64,000 nt of DNA, taken from contig NZ_JAEMNX010000008.1 in NCBI RefSeq assembly GCF_016463975.1, forward strand, positions 1 to 64,000, read 5' to 3'. Each line of letters opens with the position of its first letter. The stretch's first letter is position 1. The notes beneath the pieces were generated by a model. That model was not told the origin of the DNA. It ran no database searches and saw only the letters and a program-made list of their open reading frames with translations. Made by a program: the position numbers and the translations under genes. Source of the stretch: Marinomonas transparens (GTDB taxonomy: Bacteria; Pseudomonadota; Gammaproteobacteria; Pseudomonadales; Marinomonadaceae). Shown piece by piece: positions 1 through 8,963 of this stretch.

Positions 1-90
1 TCTTCCCTAATAGCAAATTCAGTTTCTTACCCAGATTGAATCGCTATTGAAGGCTGGGCTATGATGTGTCGAGTGGGAAATCTCCTGCGC

Positions 91-120
91 TTGACGACAC
101 CTTTTGGAGCGGCATTGTAT
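91..120 (+). promoter_or_regulatory. Possible sigma70 promoter upstream of the DUF924 gene
   Basis: A TTGACG box (91-96) and a TTGTAT box (115-120) are separated by 18 bases, about 40 bases ahead of the first gene. The -10 box is a poor match, so this is only a candidate. No other feature is visible in bases 1-160. Confidence 0.3.
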
Positions 121-160
121 AAAACTCGTGCCTAATGTTAGTCCTATTTAAGGAAACTCT

Positions 161-700
161 ATGAACTACGATGATGTTTTATCTTTTTGGTTTAACGAAA
201 TCGAGCCATCTAATTGGTGGGTGAAAGACGCTAACTTTGATCGTCTGATTGAAGATAGGTTTTTAGCCTTGCATGAGCAAGCTAATCGGTGTGAGTTATT
301 TGAATGGAGAGCGTCTGCGCAAGGGCGCTTGGCTGAGATCATCGTATTAGATCAGCTTTCGCGAAATATATTCAGAGATACCCCAAAAGCATTTGCATCG
401 GATCCATTGGCGCTCGCCTTATCGCAAGAAGCCATTTCGCTTGGTAAGCATCATGAGCTAAATGAAACAGAGCGAAGCTTCCTTTATATGCCGTTTATGC
501 ATAGCGAATCTTTGAAGATCCATGATGTTGCCGTAGTTCTGTTTAAAGATAATGGTGTTCAAGCCACGTTAGATTTTGAAATCAAACACAGAGACATCAT
601 TGCTCAATTTGGCCGATACCCCCATCGAAATTTGATTTTAGAGAGAGCTTCTACTGATGAAGAAATGGAGTTTTTAAAGCATCCAAATTCGGGCTTTTAA
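161..700 (+). CDS. DUF924 family protein
   Basis: This 179-residue protein matches the DUF924 family. It has the N-terminal VLSFWF block followed by tryptophans (WW at about 19-20), the central LDQLSRNIFRDTPKAFASD block and the FLYMPFMHSE block. Members are about 180-200 residues, soluble and mostly helical, with a TPR-like fold; no biochemical role is established. The ATG is preceded by AAGGA at a suitable distance. It lies 36 bases upstream of the next gene on the same strand and may be co-transcribed with it, but the two have no known functional link. Confidence 0.8.
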   Translation: MNYDDVLSFWFNEIEPSNWWVKDANFDRLIEDRFLALHEQANRCELFEWRASAQGRLAEIIVLDQLSRNIFRDTPKAFASDPLALALSQEAISLGKHHELNETERSFLYMPFMHSESLKIHDVAVVLFKDNGVQATLDFEIKHRDIIAQFGRYPHRNLILERASTDEEMEFLKHPNSGF

Positions 701-736
701 TCGTTTCTTAATATAGTGTTGATTTGAGGAGGACTA

Positions 737-1570
737 ATGTACAAAAAAGCGATTGAATTTCAAAACCTCCATTTATCTGGGGATACATTCATTATGGCGA
801 ACGCTTGGAATGCAGGCAGTGCTGTCATGTTGGCAGAGGCTGGCTTTGATGCTATTGGCACCACCAGTGCAGGTATTGCCTATAGTCATGCATTGCCTGA
901 TTATGAGGGTGCACTGTCCTTTGATGAAGCCTTGTTAGAAACTTGTCGAATTGTACAAGCAGTGAAAGTCCCTGTCAGTATGGACGCTGAAAATGGTTAT
1001 GGTGATTCGGCTGAGTCTGTATTTAACAATATGAAAAGAATCGCCGAAACAGGTGTAGTGGGCGCAAGTATAGAAGACCACTCTGAAAATAAAAATAGCT
1101 CGCTTTATCCTGTTGATGTCGCTGAACAGCGTATCCGCTCTGCGAAAGCTGCGGTAGCAAACCTTGAATATCCATTTACTCTTACCGCTAGAGCGGAATG
1201 TTTTCTTACCGGACACGATAACCCTTTCGATGAGGCGGTTAATCGACTCAATCGATATCGAGATGCGGGGGCCGACTGCCTCTTTGCCCCCGGAATTAGT
1301 AGCATTGAGATGATTAGAGAATTAGTCAAGGAAGTAAAAGGCCCGATCAGCGTAGTGATGGGGCTATCTGGCGCGAACATTTCCTTGGCAGAGCTTAAGG
1401 ACGCTGGCGTCGCACGCATTAGTATTGGTGGTTCCTTGGCTAGAGCCACATTTGGACTGGTTCGTAGCGCTGCAAAAGAGATGCTAGAAAAAGGCACATT
1501 CAGCTATGCGAACCAACAAATTGTGGATGATGAGCTCTGCCGACTTTTTCAAAATAATAGTGATTGTTAA
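737..1570 (+). CDS. Isocitrate lyase/PEP mutase family enzyme
   Basis: The 277-residue protein belongs to the PEP mutase/isocitrate lyase superfamily, TIM barrels that make or break C-C or P-C bonds on Mg-bound oxoacids. Visible family features are FIMANAWNAGSA near the N-terminus, the metal-binding MDAENGYGD segment (about residues 81-89), SIEDH (about 113-117) and LTARAE (about 151-156). The Cys-containing KKCGH loop of true isocitrate and methylisocitrate lyases is absent, so the substrate is unknown; oxaloacetate or a substituted malate is possible. An excellent AGGAGG lies 6 bases before the ATG. No phosphonate genes are nearby, so phosphonate synthesis is unlikely. Confidence 0.75.
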   Translation: MYKKAIEFQNLHLSGDTFIMANAWNAGSAVMLAEAGFDAIGTTSAGIAYSHALPDYEGALSFDEALLETCRIVQAVKVPVSMDAENGYGDSAESVFNNMKRIAETGVVGASIEDHSENKNSSLYPVDVAEQRIRSAKAAVANLEYPFTLTARAECFLTGHDNPFDEAVNRLNRYRDAGADCLFAPGISSIEMIRELVKEVKGPISVVMGLSGANISLAELKDAGVARISIGGSLARATFGLVRSAAKEMLEKGTFSYANQQIVDDELCRLFQNNSDC

Positions 1571-1718
1571 AGAATGGGTCAGTAAACCAATAACACCAAA
1601 ATACCTACGACAATTAGTCTTGTATATTCATTGCTTACAACAGCTGTGACAACTTAAAATGATCGAGTAATGGAAGATACTCTGTAAGAAATTACTATCA
1701 TAAAAAGGAGAGAAATTA

Positions 1719-2213
1719 ATGAGTCATTTAAGGATGATAAAAATTGTTTTGGTTGCCTGTGTTGCGCTATTTGCGGCTTTAGTCGCTTTTAACAATGTCG
1801 TGGATTACGGTTCCAATTATGCTTTTGTTGAGCATGTACTGACCATGGATACGACTTTTGAAGGTAACCAACTGAAGTATCGGGCCATACATGGTTCATT
1901 TTTACATCATGCCTTTTATTGGCTCATTATTTTAAGTGAAGTATTGGTCGGTGTTTTGTGTGCGTTAGGCGCCTGGAATATGTGGCGAAAAAGAAGGGCT
2001 GATAGCAAAGCGTTTAATACGGCTAAAACACTGGCGAATCTAGGATTAACACTTGGCGTTTTACTTTGGTTTACTGGTTTTATGACGATTGGGGCGGAAT
2101 GGTTTTTAATGTGGCAATCCCAAATTTGGAATGGACAGGCTTCCGCTTTTCGCTTTGTTGTGGTGCTATTCTTGGTACTGATGTTTATTAATCAGACAGA
2201 ACAAGAATCTTAA
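1719..2213 (+). CDS. DUF2165 family small membrane protein
   Basis: This 164-residue integral membrane protein has four predicted hydrophobic segments, at about residues 7-25, 62-84, 106-124 and 138-157. Loop residues such as NNVVDYGSN and the second-half WFTGFMTIGAEWF pattern match DUF2165, a family of small proteobacterial membrane proteins of unknown function. An AAAGGAGAG precedes the ATG. It is separated by about 150 bases from the gene upstream and followed by a weak hairpin, so it is probably transcribed alone. No function can be inferred from the context. Confidence 0.75.
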   Translation: MSHLRMIKIVLVACVALFAALVAFNNVVDYGSNYAFVEHVLTMDTTFEGNQLKYRAIHGSFLHHAFYWLIILSEVLVGVLCALGAWNMWRKRRADSKAFNTAKTLANLGLTLGVLLWFTGFMTIGAEWFLMWQSQIWNGQASAFRFVVVLFLVLMFINQTEQES

Positions 2214-2226
2214 ATTGATGGGCTTA

Positions 2227-2255
2227 AACGTCTGCTTTTCTAAAAAGTAGACGTT
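2227..2255 (+). terminator. Imperfect stem-loop after the DUF2165 gene
   Basis: AACGTCT (2227-2233) pairs with AGACGTT (2249-2255), and the stem continues inward through CTTTT/AAAAG with one mismatch. It sits 13 bases after the stop codon. There is no good T-run after it, so termination would be weak or Rho-assisted. Confidence 0.35.
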
Positions 2256-2299
2256 GTTATCACACTCCTACTAAGGTAACCCCTGAGGTATTTTTGTAA

Positions 2300-2340
2300 A
2301 AACGCTAAACAGAAACAAAAAAAGATAATACCCCTTCCCT
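2300..2340 (+). promoter_or_regulatory. Candidate activator-dependent promoter region of xylF
   Basis: A good -10-like GATAAT (2324-2329) has no matching -35 box 16-18 bases upstream, as expected for a promoter that needs an activator such as XylR or CRP. The segment AACGC-TAA-ACAGAAA (2301-2315) and the CCCTTCCCT block (2332-2340) both have counterparts upstream of xylA. Assignment to XylR is inference. Confidence 0.3.
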
Positions 2341-2414
2341 ATAGCATAGATTTACATTCTTCTTACTCCATCTTGGAGATCCTTCACTTAATAAAAATAA
2401 AAGGAATGAAGAAG

Positions 2415-3413
2415 ATGAAAAAGATCCTTTCTATGAGTTTGATTGCCGCTTGTATGGCGGCGTCTATACCTGTGATGGCTGCCGGTGAGAAGATAGGCCT
2501 GCTGATGTCTGATTTACGTTTAGAGCGTTGGCAGAAAGACCGTGACTTATTTACTGCTGCAGCGGAATCGATGGGCGCAAAGGTGTATACCCAGTCCGCT
2601 AATGGCGATGCGAATGCGCAAATTTCCCAAATAGAAAATATGATTTCCCGTGGTGTTGATGTGCTGGTTATCGTGCCCGAAAATGGCGAAGTGCTGAGTA
2701 ATGTATTGGCAGAAGCTAAGTCAGAAGGCATTAAAGTATTGGCCTATGACCGTTTAATTAAGTTTGCAGATATCGACTTGTATGTGTCTTTCGACAATAT
2801 CCGTGTGGGCGAAATGCAAGCGCAAGCCTTGATACAACGTAAGCCAACAGGTAACTACTTTTTGATTGGCGGTTCACCTACCGATAATAACGCAAAGATG
2901 TTCCGTGAAGGTCAAATGAATGTGCTTCAGCCTGCGATTGATGCGAAGAAAATTAACATTGTTGGCGACCAATGGGCGATAGGTTGGTCTGCTGAATCGG
3001 CTTTGAACATTATGGAAAACGGCTTAACAGCGAATGCTAACAAGATTGATGCGGTCGTTGCGTCGAATGACTCGACTGCTGGTGGAGCAGTGCAAGCGCT
3101 GGCTGCTCAAGGCCTGAGTGGTAAGGTGGTTATCTCTGGTCAGGATGCCGATTTAGCCGCAATGCGTCGTATTGTGGCGGGTACTCAAACCATGACGGTT
3201 TATAAACCTATTTCTAAGTTGGCGAAAGCCAGTGCTGAAATGGCGGTTAAGCTGGCCCGTGGTGAAAAAATTAAAGCTGACGGTTTTGTTAACAACGGCA
3301 AAAAAGGCGTTGATGCTATTCTGCTTACGCCTATCTCTGTCAATAAAAGCAATCTAGACTCAACGGTCATTGCTGACGGCTACCACTCTCGTAACTCTGT
3401 TTACAATCCTTAG
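2415..3413 (+). CDS. xylF: D-xylose ABC transporter, periplasmic substrate-binding protein XylF
   Basis: XylF captures D-xylose in the periplasm and delivers it to XylGH. The protein has a typical Sec signal peptide (MKK, hydrophobic core, cleavage near PVMA-A, about residue 22) and a type I sugar-binding fold. Its mature start GEKIGLLMSDLRLERWQKD is highly characteristic of XylF, and GGSPTDNNA and SNDSTAGG follow as in the family. At 332 residues it is close to the usual 330. I chose the ATG at 2415 because AAGGA (2401-2405) is 9 bases upstream; the nearby ATG at 2406 has the AAGG almost touching it. First gene of xylFGHB. Confidence 0.96.
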   Translation: MKKILSMSLIAACMAASIPVMAAGEKIGLLMSDLRLERWQKDRDLFTAAAESMGAKVYTQSANGDANAQISQIENMISRGVDVLVIVPENGEVLSNVLAEAKSEGIKVLAYDRLIKFADIDLYVSFDNIRVGEMQAQALIQRKPTGNYFLIGGSPTDNNAKMFREGQMNVLQPAIDAKKINIVGDQWAIGWSAESALNIMENGLTANANKIDAVVASNDSTAGGAVQALAAQGLSGKVVISGQDADLAAMRRIVAGTQTMTVYKPISKLAKASAEMAVKLARGEKIKADGFVNNGKKGVDAILLTPISVNKSNLDSTVIADGYHSRNSVYNP

Positions 3414-3425
3414 TTTATTCCTATG

Positions 3426-3449
3426 AATGGCACTCAACAGGGTGCCATT
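3426..3449 (+). terminator. Intercistronic stem-loop between xylF and xylG
   Basis: AATGGCACTC and GGGTGCCATT flank an AACA loop, giving a 10-bp stem with one G-T wobble, followed by TTTGTTGTT. It lies 13 bases after the xylF stop and 22 before the xylG start. The position is typical of partial terminators or RNA-stabilising hairpins that keep binding-protein mRNA more abundant than that of downstream transporter genes. Confidence 0.6.
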
Positions 3450-3471
3450 TGTTGTTCATAGAGGTGTAAAT

Positions 3472-4992
3472 ATGAAGCAACCCCTATTAGATATGCGTGG
3501 GATTGTGAAAAGCTTTTCCGGCGTTCGCGCTTTGAATGGTGTCAGTATTCAGTTGGAAAAGGGCGAAGTACTGTCGGTTTGTGGTGAAAATGGTTCAGGC
3601 AAATCGACCCTGATGAAGGTGCTGAGTGGTGTTTGGCCGTTTGCTTCCTACGAGGGTGAAATCTTCTTTGAAGGCAGCCAAGTAAAGGCTTCCAGCATTC
3701 GCGATACAGAAGTGCTGGGCATTGTTATTATTCACCAAGAATTGGCGTTGGTGAAAGAGTTGTCAGTATTGGAAAATATCTTTCTGGGGAATGAGCTAGG
3801 GTCATTCGCTCGGTTGGATGACGAAGCCATGTATCGTCGCACCAGTGAGTTATTAGCTCGGGTTAAGTTGGATGTATTACCCGATACTCTGGTGCGTGAC
3901 TTGGGCGTGGGTCAGCAACAGCTAGTAGAAATCGCCAAGGCGCTGAATAAAAACGTTAAGTTGCTTATTCTGGATGAGCCAACGTCATCTCTGACCAGTA
4001 CCGAAATTGAAATTCTATTGAATATTGTGAGCGAGCTAAAAGCCCAAGGCATCGCCTGTATTTACATATCCCATAAATTAGACGAAGTGCTGTCTTTGTC
4101 TGATTGGGTCGCGGTGATCCGTGATGGCGAGCATATCGCCACGAAAGCCGCCGCCGATCTAACGCAAAATGACATCATTGGCATGATGGTGGGACGTCAA
4201 CTAGATGAGTTATTCCCCCGTGAAGTCCATGATATAGGTGAGGTAATTCTTCGAGTGAGTCACGCCACGGCGATGCAAGCTGGGGCTTCGCGTCCACAGG
4301 TGGATGATGTGAGTTTTAAACTGCATCAAGGTGAAATTCTTGGCATTGCAGGCTTGATTGGTTCAGGCCGAACTGAGTTGATGCAATGTTTGTACGGCTG
4401 TTATGACGGCCAATACAGCGTCAATATTGAGCTGGAAGGTAAAGAGAAAGCCATTCGTTCCCAGCGTACTGCTCTGCAAGCCGGTATTGCCATGGTGCCA
4501 GAAGATAGAAAACGCCACGGTATTGTTCCCATTATGTCGGTAGGGCGAAATATTACCCTTTCTGTGTTAGATAATTATAAAGCTTTGTTTGGCGCTATCG
4601 ACGAAGACAAAGAATCCCAAGATATTGATGATTATATTGCTCGTTTAAAAGTGAAAACGGCGTCCGCGGATTTGGCGATTAAAAACCTCAGTGGTGGTAA
4701 TCAACAAAAAGCCATCATTGCTAAGTGTCTGTTAACCCATCCCAAAATTCTGATTCTAGATGAACCCACCCGAGGTATTGATGTGGGTGCGAAATATGAA
4801 ATTTATAAGCTGATGTTTGCCTTAGTGAAAGAAGGGGTATCCATCATCATGGTGTCCTCTGAGTTGCCGGAAGTGATTGGCATCAGCGACCGTGTTTTGG
4901 TCATGCACGAAGGCAAATTAAAAGGCGATTTCGGTTATCGGGGTTTGACACAAGAAATCATCATGAACTGCGCTATCAAAGAGGGTGCATAG
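3472..4992 (+). CDS. xylG: D-xylose ABC transporter, ATP-binding protein XylG
   Basis: XylG is the cytoplasmic ATPase that powers xylose import. It contains two fused nucleotide-binding domains. NBD1 has Walker [10 protein letters not shown] (about 38-46) and Walker [15 protein letters not shown]2 has the degenerate Walker [10 protein letters not shown] usual in sugar-import ATPases, the signature LSGGNQQK and [14 protein letters not shown]. At 506 residues it is close to the family length (about 513). The ATG at 3472 has GAGGTG 5 bases upstream; an in-frame ATG at 3427 lies inside the intercistronic hairpin and is less likely. The stop is one base before the xylH start, so translation is probably coupled. 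Confidence 0.95.
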   Translation: MKQPLLDMRGIVKSFSGVRALNGVSIQLEKGEVLSVCGENGSGKSTLMKVLSGVWPFASYEGEIFFEGSQVKASSIRDTEVLGIVIIHQELALVKELSVLENIFLGNELGSFARLDDEAMYRRTSELLARVKLDVLPDTLVRDLGVGQQQLVEIAKALNKNVKLLILDEPTSSLTSTEIEILLNIVSELKAQGIACIYISHKLDEVLSLSDWVAVIRDGEHIATKAAADLTQNDIIGMMVGRQLDELFPREVHDIGEVILRVSHATAMQAGASRPQVDDVSFKLHQGEILGIAGLIGSGRTELMQCLYGCYDGQYSVNIELEGKEKAIRSQRTALQAGIAMVPEDRKRHGIVPIMSVGRNITLSVLDNYKALFGAIDEDKESQDIDDYIARLKVKTASADLAIKNLSGGNQQKAIIAKCLLTHPKILILDEPTRGIDVGAKYEIYKLMFALVKEGVSIIMVSSELPEVIGISDRVLVMHEGKLKGDFGYRGLTQEIIMNCAIKEGA

Positions 4993-4993
4993 A

Positions 4994-6124
4994 ATGTTTA
5001 AAAGAATAAAAACGAGTCAGTTGCAATTGCTGGCGATGGTTGCGGCTATGCTATTTATTGTGGTGTTTTTCTCCATTGCCACGGAAGGGGCGTTTATTTC
5101 CCCGCGCAATATTTCCAACCTATTACGTCAAACCGCGATTGTTGGCGTGCTCGCCATTGGTATGGTGTTTGTTATTGTTAGTGCGGAAATAGATTTGTCA
5201 GTGGGTTCTATGATGGGCTTGCTCGGAGGCATCGCAGCCATTTTAGACGTTTGGTATCACTTTCCTATTGGTTTAACGATTTTGGTGACTGTGGTGGCCG
5301 GCTTGATACTGGGATTGTTTAATGGCTGGTGGGTTGCCTATCAACGAGTGCCGTCTTTCATTGTTACCTTGGCTGGAATGCTGGCGTTTCGCGGTATTCT
5401 AGTTGGCTTGACGGACGGCGTGACCGTTGCACCTACGTCTAGCGCATTGGCTGTGGTAGGGCAAAGTTATATCCCTTCGGGGTGGGGGGTAAGTGCGGTC
5501 GGGCTTTTGTGTCTGGGGTTGGTCGCAAGAGTGTATTCTCGTCGTCAAGCGAGACATAAGCATGGTGTGGTGAACCAGACCGCGAAATTTGAGTATGCAA
5601 AAGCGCTTGTTGCTGTATTGGCTTTGTTAGGTATGCTGCTTATTTTGGACAGTTATCGTGGCATTCCAACTCCCATTTTAGTGATGGGCGGTTTGATATT
5701 AATTGCCACTTATGTGGCGAAGCGTACGTCTTTTGGCCGTCGAGTGTATGCGATTGGCGGTAATATTGAAGCCACTCGGATGTCTGGCGTGAACGTTGAA
5801 CGTACCAAAATGCTGGTGTTTGGTTTGAATGGCATGATGGTCGCTGTCGCAGCTCTGATACTTACCGCTCGATTAGGTGCTGGGTCACCAGCAGCGGGCA
5901 ATATGGCTGAGTTAGATGCCATTGCTGCCTGTGTGATTGGTGGAACCAGCTTGGCGGGCGGTATAGGCAGTGTATTTGGCGCCATCATGGGCGCCCTTAT
6001 TATGGCCAGCTTAGATAATGGCATGAGCATGTTAGATGTACCGACCTTTTGGCAGTTGATTGTTAAAGGGGCGATTTTATTATTGGCTGTTTGGCTGGAT
6101 GTGAAAACCAAGAAAGCTCAGTAA
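4994..6124 (+). CDS. xylH: D-xylose ABC transporter, permease XylH
   Basis: XylH forms the inner-membrane channel of the xylose importer. The 376-residue protein has about ten hydrophobic segments and the BPD_transp_2 family signatures [13 protein letters not shown] (about 60-72) and [20 protein letters not shown] near the C-terminus. E. coli XylH is 393 residues. The ATG at 4994 follows the xylG stop by one base, and GAGGG inside the end of xylG serves as its ribosome binding site. A GTG at 4985 is possible but has no better site. Confidence 0.95.
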   Translation: MFKRIKTSQLQLLAMVAAMLFIVVFFSIATEGAFISPRNISNLLRQTAIVGVLAIGMVFVIVSAEIDLSVGSMMGLLGGIAAILDVWYHFPIGLTILVTVVAGLILGLFNGWWVAYQRVPSFIVTLAGMLAFRGILVGLTDGVTVAPTSSALAVVGQSYIPSGWGVSAVGLLCLGLVARVYSRRQARHKHGVVNQTAKFEYAKALVAVLALLGMLLILDSYRGIPTPILVMGGLILIATYVAKRTSFGRRVYAIGGNIEATRMSGVNVERTKMLVFGLNGMMVAVAALILTARLGAGSPAAGNMAELDAIAACVIGGTSLAGGIGSVFGAIMGALIMASLDNGMSMLDVPTFWQLIVKGAILLLAVWLDVKTKKAQ

Positions 6125-6162
6125 TCGGCACGTTTTATAGTGATCAATAAGAGACAAACATT

Positions 6163-7614
6163 ATGTATTTAGGAATTGATCTCGGCACATCGGGCGTTAA
6201 AGTCATTCTGATGACAGAAGATGGCCAAGTTAAGGCCAGTAGTTCTTCACCATTAAGTGTTTCTCGCCCCCATAATTTGTGGTCTGAGCAAGATCCAGAA
6301 GCCTGGTGGCAGGCGACAGACAGCGCCATGTTAGCTTTGTCGAAAGAGTTTGACTTAAAGGCGGTTAAGTCCATTGGTTTATCAGGACAAATGCATGGTG
6401 CGACCTTGTTAGATAGACACAATAAAGCGCTAAGGCCTGCGATACTTTGGAATGATGGGCGTTCTCACGAAGCATGTCTAGACTTGCAAAGGCAATGTCC
6501 AGAAGTACAGGCGATTACCGGTAATTTGGTGATGCCGGGCTTTACCGCGCCTAAGTTATTGTGGGTAAAACAACATGAGCCTGAGATTTATAGTCAAATA
6601 GCGAAGGTGTTATTACCGAAAGACTATTTACGTTTGCGCATGACGGGGGAGTTTGCCACGGATGTCTCTGACGCATCAGGTACGCTTTGGTTAGACATGG
6701 AACAGCGCAAGTGGAGCGAGCACATGCTTGCTGCGACTGGGCTTAATCTTGAGCAGATGCCGATGGTATTTGAAGGCTCTGATATTACAGGAGAACTGGA
6801 TAAATCATTGGCCAAGCGTTGGTCTTTGCCCGTTGTTCCTGTCGTGGCCGGTGGTGGCGATAATGCTGCTGGCGCTGTTGGCATGGGGGTGATTTCTGAA
6901 GGTCAGACCATGTTGTCTTTAGGAACGTCTGGGGTGATTTTTGCTGTGAGTGATGGCTTTACGGCGAATCCTGCTGCGGCGTTACACAGTTTTGGTCATG
7001 CTGTGCCAAACACTTGGCATACCATGTCGGTGATTTTAAGTGCGGCAAGTTGTTTGGATTGGGTGGCTAGACTGACTCGATTTGATAGTGTGGCAGTCGC
7101 ACTTCAAGCGGTAGAAAATCATCAGGGGCCATTTAACCCTGTTACCTTCTTGCCCTATTTAAGCGGTGAACGAACCCCCCATAATGACCCTAATGCGAAA
7201 GGTGTTTTTTGGGGGCTTACCCATGAAACCACGCCTGTGGATTTAATTAATGGCGTGTTGGAAGGTGTCAGCTTTGCTTTGCTAGATGGTTTGGATGCGG
7301 TGCGTTCAGCGCAAGAGATTAGTGATAGTATCGATGTGATTGGTGGTGGAGCAAAAAGCCGCTATTGGTTGCAGCTGCTTGCGGATATATTTACCGTACC
7401 GATGCATTACCGAGAAGGAGGTGAGATCGGACCTTCTCTGGGAGCCGCGCGTTTGGCGGCGATGGGGGTTCATGGTCGAGCGGCAATGGCTGATATTTGT
7501 TTTACGCCAAAATTAATAAAATGTTATGAGCCGCGCCCCCAGGGCGCTGAGCAATATACTGAGAAACGGGCTCGCTACCAGTCCTTGTATCAAGGGGTAA
7601 AAGGGCTGCTTTAA
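6163..7614 (+). CDS. xylB: Xylulokinase
   Basis: XylB phosphorylates D-xylulose to D-xylulose 5-phosphate, feeding the pentose phosphate pathway. It is a FGGY-family kinase of 483 residues (E. coli 484). Visible motifs are GIDLGTSGVKV at residues 4-14, SGQMHGATLLD (about 78-88), the catalytic-base region GGGDNAAGAVG (about 229-239), the second ATP site LGTSGV and the FGGY-like VIGGGAKSRYWLQLLAD. It follows xylH by 38 bases in the same operon, so transport and kinase expression are tied together. Confidence 0.96.
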   Translation: MYLGIDLGTSGVKVILMTEDGQVKASSSSPLSVSRPHNLWSEQDPEAWWQATDSAMLALSKEFDLKAVKSIGLSGQMHGATLLDRHNKALRPAILWNDGRSHEACLDLQRQCPEVQAITGNLVMPGFTAPKLLWVKQHEPEIYSQIAKVLLPKDYLRLRMTGEFATDVSDASGTLWLDMEQRKWSEHMLAATGLNLEQMPMVFEGSDITGELDKSLAKRWSLPVVPVVAGGGDNAAGAVGMGVISEGQTMLSLGTSGVIFAVSDGFTANPAAALHSFGHAVPNTWHTMSVILSAASCLDWVARLTRFDSVAVALQAVENHQGPFNPVTFLPYLSGERTPHNDPNAKGVFWGLTHETTPVDLINGVLEGVSFALLDGLDAVRSAQEISDSIDVIGGGAKSRYWLQLLADIFTVPMHYREGGEIGPSLGAARLAAMGVHGRAAMADICFTPKLIKCYEPRPQGAEQYTEKRARYQSLYQGVKGLL

Positions 7615-7685
7615 TGGGACTGTGACACGACTTGATTATTGCGCTTGGGAAGACTTTATAAAATAACAACAATAAGAGATGGTCT

Positions 7686-8879
7686 ATGTTTGAAAAACGC
7701 TATCGACTGAATTTGGTGTTCAATGCCAATAAGGTCTATGACCGACAGATAATAGAAGGGATTGGCGAGTATTTACAGGCGGCTCAGTGTGATTGGGACG
7801 TGTATTTCGAGGATGATTTTCGCTGTCGTTTGGATGGTCTAAAAAACTGGCAAGGGGACGGCATCATTGCCGATTTTGATAATCCTGAAGTTGAAGCGTT
7901 ACTTAAAGACACGACTATTCCTACGGTGGCGATTGGTGGCTCCTATCATCATAAAAATGATTACCCTAGATTTCCTTATGTGGCGACGGATAACGCCGCG
8001 TTGGTAAAGCTTGCTTACAATCACTTGAAGCGTAAAGGTTTACCACAGTTTGCTTTTTATGGGGTACCAAGTAGTTCTTACACTCGCTGGTCGAATGAGC
8101 GAGAGCATGCCTTTATTGAACAAGTCAGTGCCGATGGCTACGAGCCCCATGTGAATCAAGGTTTGTGTACTTCGGCTGAACTTTGGCAAACCGCCCAGCA
8201 GGATTTAGAAGACTGGCTGGTTAATTTACCTAAACCGATTGGCATTATCGCGGTGACCGATTCCCGTGCTCGTCACTTACTACAAGCTTGTGACCACCTT
8301 AATATTTTGGTGCCAGAAGAAGTGGCAATTGTCGGTATCGATAATGAAAATATGGCAAGGTATCTGAATCGTACGGCTTTGTCGTCGGTGGAGCAGGGCT
8401 GTAAACAGATGGGTTATGAGGCTGCTAAAATGTTACATCGTGCCCTGTTGGGATATGCTGCCGAAAATTCCCTAGTGGTGGTGGATCCAGTGGGTATTGA
8501 AGCGCGCCAGTCTTCGGATTTTCGAGCCTTAAATGATCCTTATGTGATGCAAGCCATGCATTATATTCGTCACAATGCTTGTCGGGGAGTGAAGGTAGCG
8601 CAAGTGGTGGATTATGTGGGCATTTCTCGGACTAACTTGGAAACCCGCTTTATTGAAGAAATTGGTTGCTCCATGCATGAACAGTTGCATATGACGAAGT
8701 TTTATCGCGCCTGTGAGTTGATCACCTCGACTGACTTGCCGTTTGATGAAATTGCCCGAACCTGCGGTTATCCTTCTGTGCAATACATGTATACGGTGAC
8801 ACGGAAGAATCTAGGCATGACACCGAGAGAATATAGAGTATCGTCTCGTCTTACAAAAGAGCAGGACAGAGAGCACTAA
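7686..8879 (+). CDS. xylR: Xylose operon transcriptional activator XylR
   Basis: XylR binds D-xylose and activates xyl promoters. The 397-residue protein closely resembles the E. coli regulator along its length. The N-terminal half is a LacI/periplasmic-binding-like sugar domain, starting with an LVFNANKVYDRQIIEGIGEY-type segment, with SSYTRW and DNENMARYLNR further on. The C-terminal hundred residues are an AraC-type DNA-binding domain with two helix-turn-helix units, including RTCGYPSVQYMYTVTRK and TPREYR. It lies 71 bases after xylB, so the activator gene may be at the end of the xylose operon, giving positive feedback. It faces xylA across a shared terminator. Confidence 0.95.
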   Translation: MFEKRYRLNLVFNANKVYDRQIIEGIGEYLQAAQCDWDVYFEDDFRCRLDGLKNWQGDGIIADFDNPEVEALLKDTTIPTVAIGGSYHHKNDYPRFPYVATDNAALVKLAYNHLKRKGLPQFAFYGVPSSSYTRWSNEREHAFIEQVSADGYEPHVNQGLCTSAELWQTAQQDLEDWLVNLPKPIGIIAVTDSRARHLLQACDHLNILVPEEVAIVGIDNENMARYLNRTALSSVEQGCKQMGYEAAKMLHRALLGYAAENSLVVVDPVGIEARQSSDFRALNDPYVMQAMHYIRHNACRGVKVAQVVDYVGISRTNLETRFIEEIGCSMHEQLHMTKFYRACELITSTDLPFDEIARTCGYPSVQYMYTVTRKNLGMTPREYRVSSRLTKEQDREH

Positions 8880-8907
8880 CACTATTTAAATCCTTATGTT
8901 CAATGAT

Positions 8908-8932
8908 AAAAAAGCGCCATTGGCGCTTTTTT
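8908..8932. terminator. Bidirectional terminator between xylR and xylA
   Basis: AAAAAAGCGCC and GGCGCTTTTTT form a near-perfect stem with a three-base loop. With A-runs on one side and T-runs on the other, it can stop transcription of xylR from the left and xylA from the right. The two genes converge here. Confidence 0.9.
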
Positions 8933-8963
8933 ACTGCTTGTCGCATAGCCGTTAAGCATCACA

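Noticed and set aside
3427-3471. Upstream ATG for xylG
   Set aside because: It falls in the stem-loop, lacks a ribosome binding site and adds 15 residues not found in XylG proteins.
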